Source: Pigmentiphaga sp. NML030171 (GTDB taxonomy: Bacteria > Pseudomonadota > Gammaproteobacteria > Burkholderiales > Burkholderiaceae_B). From it: 64,000 nucleotides of DNA. The position numbers and the translations under genes are program-made. How positions within the stretch are numbered: position 1 is the stretch's first letter; every line of letters starts with the position of its first letter. The notes under the pieces were generated by a model that saw only the letters and a program-made list of their open reading frames with translations, had not been told where the DNA came from and did no database searches. The DNA is taken from the NCBI RefSeq assembly GCF_002188635.1, contig NZ_NINX01000021.1, positions 62,001 to 126,000 on the forward strand, read 5' to 3'. This document shows positions 59,705 through 64,000 of the stretch, piece after piece.

Positions 59705-61060
59705 ATGCCAGGTCGGATGGCTGACCATCGTCTTCGTGCGCCGCATGGCATCGTGCGCCGCGCGCTCGCGCCCGCGGGCCTTTTCGCCCTGATGGCCGCG
59801 GCGCCCTTGCGGGCGGACGCGGGCGTGACCTTCAAGCTGGACCGCATGCAGGCCGGGCCGGGCGAGACCGTGCGCATCGAGGCCATGTTCTTCAACGACG
59901 GCAACGCCACGGCGACCTGGGACGCGCCGCGCGAGCTGGTGCTGCAATGGCGCGACGCCGCCGGCCGCGTCGTGCGCGCGCCCGCGCGGCTGGACGGCGG
60001 CACCGCCGTGCTGCAGATTCCCGTGGGACAGTTTTCGCGCGCGACCTGGTCGGCCGTGGTGCCCGAGCAGGCGCGCGGCCTGCAGGCCATCGCGATCGAA
60101 GGCGAGCCGGTGCTGCTGGCGCTGGACGCGACGCCCGCCGAGAAAGGGGCCATCGTGGGGTCGCGCGCGATCGGTCCCATCGTCGATCCGCGCGCGCCCG
60201 GCGCGGTGCCGCAGGTGCCGGACAGCGGCGTGCTGGCGGCGGTCAGCGGCCTGTCGGCCGGTTCGGGGCCGGGCAGCACCGCGCTGTCGGGGCCGGCGCC
60301 GTCGGACGCCACCGCCCCGGGCAACGACGAGCATGACGTGCTGAGCCGCTTCCGCAGCGCGCTGTCGCCCTACGAGCCCGTGTATTTCAGCTTCGGCGCC
60401 CGCCCCAACCTGAACGCGCGCTTCCAGGTCAGCCTGAAGTTCCGGCTGTTCCAGCCCTACGACGGCGAGGAAACCGGTTTTCTCAACAACCTGTACCTGG
60501 GCTATAGCCAGACCTCGCTGTGGGACATAGGCGAGAACTCGGCCCCGTTCCGCGACAGCAGCTATCGCCCCGCGGTCTTCTGGCTGTCCGACCGGGTCTG
60601 GGAGTCGCAGGACCGCCGCAAGTCGCTGGGTTTCGACGGCGGCTTCGAGCACGAATCCAACGGGCGCGACGGCGATACCTCGCGCGCCATCAATTCCCTG
60701 TACGCCCGGCCCACGCTGCGCTATCGCCTGGACGACGGCAGCACGCTCAGCTTCGGCCCCAAGATCAAGTACTACATGACCCGCGAGGGCAATCCGGACA
60801 TCGCCGACTATCGGGGCCACGTCGACTACCAACTGCGCTGGGCCAAGGATGACGGCCTGATGGTGTCGGCGCTGGTGCGCAAGGGCCACGAGAAGGGATC
60901 GCTGCAACTGGACATGGCCTACCCGCTGCGCAAGCTGGGCCTGGGCCGCCTGAACGGCTTCCTGCACGTGCAGTATTTCAACGGCTACGGCGAGACCCTG
61001 CTGGACTACAACGTGCGCGCCAAGTCGCAGGTGCGCATCGGCCTGATGATCGTGCGCTGA
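59705..61060 (+). CDS. pldA: Outer-membrane phospholipase A1 with N-terminal extra domain
   Basis: A 451-residue outer-membrane lipase. The catalytic H316 and S318 lie in FEHESNGR and N330 in AINSLYAR, matching H142/S144/N156 of E. coli PldA. Barrel strands include IKYYMTREGNPDIADYRG and NGYGETLLDYN. After the signal peptide comes an additional ~75-residue beta-rich domain (TFKLDRMQAGPGETVRI...) and a Ser/Pro/Gly linker, making it ~160 residues longer than the E. coli enzyme. GGGGAG precedes ATG 59705; a -10-like TACAAT is at 59658-59663. Confidence 0.92.
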   Translation: MPGRMADHRLRAPHGIVRRALAPAGLFALMAAAPLRADAGVTFKLDRMQAGPGETVRIEAMFFNDGNATATWDAPRELVLQWRDAAGRVVRAPARLDGGTAVLQIPVGQFSRATWSAVVPEQARGLQAIAIEGEPVLLALDATPAEKGAIVGSRAIGPIVDPRAPGAVPQVPDSGVLAAVSGLSAGSGPGSTALSGPAPSDATAPGNDEHDVLSRFRSALSPYEPVYFSFGARPNLNARFQVSLKFRLFQPYDGEETGFLNNLYLGYSQTSLWDIGENSAPFRDSSYRPAVFWLSDRVWESQDRRKSLGFDGGFEHESNGRDGDTSRAINSLYARPTLRYRLDDGSTLSFGPKIKYYMTREGNPDIADYRGHVDYQLRWAKDDGLMVSALVRKGHEKGSLQLDMAYPLRKLGLGRLNGFLHVQYFNGYGETLLDYNVRAKSQVRIGLMIVR

Positions 61061-61067
61061 GCGGTCT

Positions 61068-61952
61068 TCAGCCCGCGCCGGCGGCCTTGAGGTTGGGACC
61101 GATCAGGTCGTGCAAGGCCTTGGCCACGCCGGGGCCGCCGGCGACGATGTTGCCTTGCTCGGGCCAGGGAGCCCGCCCGAACGGGTCGAAGGCCTGCCCG
61201 CCGGCTTCGCGCACCAGCAGCGTGCCGGCGGCGACGTCCCACGGCTTGAGCCGCAGCTCCCAGTAGCCGTCGAAGCGCCCGCAGGCCACCCAGGCCAGGT
61301 CGAGCGCCGCGGCGCCGTTGCGGCGCACGCCGCGCGTGCCGTGCATGGCGTCGCGCAGCATGGGCAGGTAGCTTTCGGTGAACGACATGTCGCTGTAGGG
61401 AAAGCCGGTGGCCAGCAGGGCATCGGCCAGGGTTTCCGTGCGCGAGCACTGGATGCGGTGGCTGTTGAGCCAGGCGCCCACGCCGCGTACCGAGGTGAAC
61501 ATCTCTTCACGACAGGGATCGTAGATCACTCCCACCACGGGCCCGGGCTCGCACCGCGTCTCTTCGAAGGCGATGCCGCAGCCTTCCTGGGCCACCAGCG
61601 CGATGGAAACGGCGTAGTGGGGAATGGCATGGACGAAATTGGTGGTGCCGTCCAGCGGGTCGATGTACCAGCTGGCGGGACCGGAAGGCGAGCCCCCCGT
61701 CTCCTCGGCCACGATGCCGTATTGCGGCGTGCGCGCGCGCAGGACCTCGATGATCGCGATTTCGGCTTCGCGGTCCGCCTGCGAAACCAGATCGTTGCGG
61801 GCCTTCAGGTCGATCACCAGTTCCGAGCGCTTGTGCGCATAGGCTTGCAAGATCGCCGCGCCGGCGTGCGCGGCGGTGACGGCGGCTTCGAGCGCCTTGA
61901 AGAGATCCAGCGGGACGGGCTTGTCCATGGTGGCGGCTGCGGGGATGCTCAT
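61068..61952 (-). CDS. Inositol monophosphatase family protein
   Basis: A 294-residue Mg-dependent phosphatase. Metal motifs: VAEETGG, WYIDPLDGTTNF and, near the C-terminus, KPWDVAAGTLLVREAGG. It acts on inositol phosphates, PAP or sugar phosphates, or as SuhB in rRNA antitermination. ATG at 61952; a second ATG eight codons on is possible. A dispersed repeat begins 12 bp upstream of the start, where the promoter should be. Convergent with pldA, ends 7 bp apart. Confidence 0.92.
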   Translation of the reverse strand: MSIPAAATMDKPVPLDLFKALEAAVTAAHAGAAILQAYAHKRSELVIDLKARNDLVSQADREAEIAIIEVLRARTPQYGIVAEETGGSPSGPASWYIDPLDGTTNFVHAIPHYAVSIALVAQEGCGIAFEETRCEPGPVVGVIYDPCREEMFTSVRGVGAWLNSHRIQCSRTETLADALLATGFPYSDMSFTESYLPMLRDAMHGTRGVRRNGAAALDLAWVACGRFDGYWELRLKPWDVAAGTLLVREAGGQAFDPFGRAPWPEQGNIVAGGPGVAKALHDLIGPNLKAAGAG

Positions 61953-61964
61953 ACAGGGAGTGTA

Positions 61965-62044
61965 CCCCCCCCTACGCGCTTACGCGCGCCCCCCAGGGGG
62001 CGAAACCGGCGGACTGGCAAAGCCAGATCCGCGGTTTCCTGGGT
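61965..62044 (+). repeat. Dispersed palindromic repeat, family 1, copy E
   Basis: C-run, CTACGCGCTTACGCGCGCC, CCCCCAGGGGG palindrome, then a diverged GGACTGGCAAAGCCAGATCC hairpin and a TCCTGGGT end. It lies head-on to copy F with a 90-bp core between. Confidence 0.8.
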
Positions 62045-62140
62045 CTAGTACGCGCTTCTTGGATTGGATCACCGTTGCTACCGCTGGCAGCCAGCGATAG
62101 CACCCGTGCCAAACCCAAGATAACGGTACTAGACCCAGGA
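62037..62140. repeat. Composite palindrome between repeat copies E and F
   Basis: Arms TCCTGGGTCTAGTAC (62037-62051) and GTACTAGACCCAGGA (62126-62140) are a perfect 15-bp inverted repeat. Inside are TCTTGGATT/AACCCAAGA (62057-62065/62112-62120, one mismatch) and an apical stem GCTACCGCTGG/CCAGCGATAGC (62077-62087/62091-62101, one mismatch). It would fold as a rod-like hairpin of over 30 base pairs. Confidence 0.8.
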
Positions 62141-62212
62141 TGCAGTGGATCCAGCTTTGCCGGTCCACCCGCATCGCCCCCTTGAGGGGGCCCGCGTAGC
62201 GGGTAGGGGGTG
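62133..62212 (-). repeat. Dispersed palindromic repeat, family 1, copy F (reverse)
   Basis: Reverse orientation of the family: ACCCAGGATGCAGTGGATCC, AGCTTTGCCGGTCCACCC, GCATCGCCCCC then GAGGGGG and a GTAGCGGGTAGGGGG end. Faces copy E. Confidence 0.8.
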
Positions 62213-62222
62213 GGCTTCCCTT

Positions 62223-62274
62223 CCGGTCCACCCGCATCGCCCCCTGGGGGGCGCCCGAAGGGCGTAGGGGGGGG
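62223..62274 (-). repeat. Dispersed repeat, family 1, partial copy G (reverse)
   Basis: CCGGTCCACCCGCATCGCC, CCCTGGGGGG and GCGCCCGAAGGGCGTAGGGG; the outer GGATCC end is missing. It ends 14 bp before the mnmC start. With E and F it makes 61953-62288 almost entirely repeat, with no separate gene. Confidence 0.75.
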
Positions 62275-62288
62275 TTATCATCCTCGCC

Positions 62289-64000
62289 GTGTTTACCCCC
62301 CTGACTCCTTCCCGCCCGGCCTTCGATCAGGACGGCCTGCCTTATAGCCCGCTCTACGGCGACATCTACCATGCCGCCCAGGGGGCGTTGGAGCAGGCTC
62401 GCCATGTGTTCCTGGCGGGCAACGGTCTGCCGGAGCGATGGCGCGGACGCGAGCGCTTCACCGTGTGCGAGACGGGATTCGGGCTGGGGCTGACTTTCCT
62501 GGCGCTATGGCGCGCCTGGCGCGACGATCCCCGGCGCAGCCGGAGGCTGCATGTGGTGTCCGTCGAGGCCCATCCCTTTGCCCGCGAGGACCTGGCGGAG
62601 CTGCTGCGCGCGCGGGTGCCCGCCGGGTGGGACGACATGGCGGCGCAACTCTTGGCGCAGTGGCCGCCTCTTCTTCCCGGCCTGCACCGGCTGGACCTGG
62701 ATGGCGGCGCGGTGACGCTGACCCTGGCCTTCGGGCTGGCCGAACAGATCGTGCCCCGGCTGGTCCTGCGCGCGGACGCTTTTTTCCTGGATGGATTCAA
62801 GCCGTCCGCGAATCCCGGCATGTGGTCCGAGCCGCTGATGAAGGCGCTGGCCAGGCTGGCCGCGCCGGATGCCACGGCGGCGACCTGGGCGAGCGCCGGC
62901 GCGGCGCGCCGCGCCTTGCAGGCGGCGGGTTTCGAGGTCGAGCGCAGGGAGGGCTTCGGCGGCAAGCTGCACATGACGGTGGCGCGCCATGCGCCGCGCT
63001 TCGAGCGCCGCCACGCGCCGGCCGAGCCGCCGTCCTTCGCCGAGCGCCATGCCATCGTGGTGGGAGCGGGCATCGCCGGGGCCGGTGTGGCGCATGCGCT
63101 GGCGTTGCGTGGCTGGCGCGTGTCCGTGTTCGATGCGGCCTGGACTTTTCCCCCGCAAGGTGGCGGCCATCTGGCCGCCGCATTGACGCCGTTGCTGGCC
63201 CGGGACGACAGCCCCCGCGCGCGCCTGAGCCGTGCCGGTGCCTTGCGCGCGGCCGCGCGCTGGGCGCCGTGGATGGACGGCGGGATCGTCGCCCGCTGCG
63301 GCACCGTGCAGCAGGCCAAATCCGACGACAAAGAGGCCGGCATGCGCGCCATGCTGGAGGAGCTGCGTTTTCCGGCCGACTGGGTGCGACCGGTGACGCG
63401 GGACGAAGCCAGCGCGCTGGCGGGTTGCCCGACGGCGCGCGGCGGGGTCTATTTTCCGGGCGGACTGCGGGTGCGTCCGCGCCTGCTGGGGGCGGCGCTG
63501 CTGTCCCGGCCGGGCATCGAAGTCCGGGCGGCCCGGGTAGCCCGCATCGAGGCGCTGGCGGCGGACGTGCCGTCGGGCCGCCGGTGGCGGGCCCTCGACC
63601 AGGAAGGCGCCACGCTGGCCGAGGCCGAGATCGTGGTGCTGGCCAATGCGGCCGAGGCGCCGCGGCTGCTTGCCGCCAGCGGACTGGCCGCCGACGGCGA
63701 ACTGCCGGGTTTCTTCGGGCAAAAGGCCATAGCGGGACAGATCACGCTGCTTCCCGCGCAAGATGCCGCCTGGCGCCCGCCGCGCTGCGTGGTGGCGGGC
63801 GACGGCTACGTGCTGCCCGCCGTGGACGGCGCCTGCGTGGCCGGCAGCACGTACGTCCACGATGCCTCGCGCGCCGTCGTCACGGCCGAGGGCCACGCGG
63901 TCAACCTGGACCGGGCCGCGCGGCTGCTGCCGGCACTGGCCGGGGCCGGCCTGGATCCCGGCGCGTTCACGGGCTGGGCCGGGTGGCGCGCCGTGCTGCC
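62289..64000 (+). CDS. mnmC: Bifunctional tRNA mnm5U34 biosynthesis protein MnmC (3' end outside window)
   Basis: Two-domain enzyme finishing 5-methylaminomethyl-2-thiouridine at tRNA position 34. N-terminal MnmD methyltransferase: YSPLYGDIYH, CETGFGLGLTFLALW (~58-72) and FFLDGFKPSANPGMW. C-terminal FAD-dependent MnmC1 oxidoreductase starts near residue 250 with HAIVVGAGIAGAGVAHALA and PQGGGHLAAAL. The frame is open to base 64000 (about 570 codons). The start is GTG at 62289 just after repeat copy G; no good ribosome binding site is visible. Confidence 0.93.
   Translation, partial: MFTPLTPSRPAFDQDGLPYSPLYGDIYHAAQGALEQARHVFLAGNGLPERWRGRERFTVCETGFGLGLTFLALWRAWRDDPRRSRRLHVVSVEAHPFAREDLAELLRARVPAGWDDMAAQLLAQWPPLLPGLHRLDLDGGAVTLTLAFGLAEQIVPRLVLRADAFFLDGFKPSANPGMWSEPLMKALARLAAPDATAATWASAGAARRALQAAGFEVERREGFGGKLHMTVARHAPRFERRHAPAEPPSFAERHAIVVGAGIAGAGVAHALALRGWRVSVFDAAWTFPPQGGGHLAAALTPLLARDDSPRARLSRAGALRAAARWAPWMDGGIVARCGTVQQAKSDDKEAGMRAMLEELRFPADWVRPVTRDEASALAGCPTARGGVYFPGGLRVRPRLLGAALLSRPGIEVRAARVARIEALAADVPSGRRWRALDQEGATLAEAEIVVLANAAEAPRLLAASGLAADGELPGFFGQKAIAGQITLLPAQDAAWRPPRCVVAGDGYVLPAVDGACVAGSTYVHDASRAVVTAEGHAVNLDRAARLLPALAGAGLDPGAFTGWAGWRAVL

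Noticed and set aside
62041-62125. Possible tRNA-like cloverleaf in the mnmC upstream region
   Set aside because: The stems are nested in one rod rather than a cloverleaf, and no T-loop or anticodon arm is visible.

Overview
The window is about 64 kb of uniformly GC-rich, densely packed chromosome from a betaproteobacterium, most likely Alcaligenaceae (Bordetella/Achromobacter type). The reasons are the codon and base composition, two orphan Bug-type periplasmic binding proteins, the many LysR regulators, the phhB-phhA pair, the gltIJKL system and a family of C/G-run palindromic repeats between genes. I see no phage, plasmid, insertion sequence, tRNA, rRNA or CRISPR array. It opens in the 3' end of aspS and closes inside mnmC.

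Layout. 1-8430: aspS end with a terminator, then a SufR-like cysteine regulator divergent from a four-gene efflux operon (adaptor, RND pump, outer-membrane lipoprotein, MFS exporter). 8434-15528: VOC proteins, a LysR regulator, DUF423, an FMN reductase, an EEP nuclease, a VanX-like dipeptidase with an MFS exporter, and a GDT1-type metal exporter behind a yybP-ykoY manganese riboswitch. 15641-21592: a lipoprotein 5'-nucleotidase and a fadN-fadA beta-oxidation pair. 21660-29262: DUF2007, then MarR divergent from a sulfatase/Bug/phhB/phhA/SDR cluster, an LLM oxidoreductase, a cytosolic ModA-like protein and a VOC protein. 29382-34851: DUF445 and an ECF42 sigma locus (two DGPF proteins, VOC, sigma, MFS) with a promoter matching the ECF42 consensus. 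35104-42528: Bug plus amidohydrolase, LysR, a PfpI-type protein, OmpW, an MFS exporter, a CoxG-like protein and a thioesterase.

42646-48533: a LysR regulator, aspA with two tandem LysR-type boxes, and gltIJKL, which together would import and deaminate acidic amino acids. 48549-48814: a 266-bp composite palindrome between convergent genes. 48840-55396: LysR divergent from a tartrate/D-malate-type dehydrogenase, then a candidate haloacetate (possibly fluoroacetate) dehalogenase, a citrate-synthase-like protein with an N-terminal DNA-binding domain, a GST and a glycerate 2-kinase. 55362-64000: M20 amidohydrolase, a lipoprotein aminopeptidase, fadD, a long outer-membrane phospholipase A, an inositol monophosphatase family protein and mnmC. 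The last two are separated by a 335-bp gap made almost entirely of repeats.

The most notable non-gene signals are the two composite palindromes (48549-48814 and 62037-62140), a dispersed repeat that supplies the stop codon of two unrelated genes, the riboswitch, and several near-perfect regulator-linked inverted repeats.
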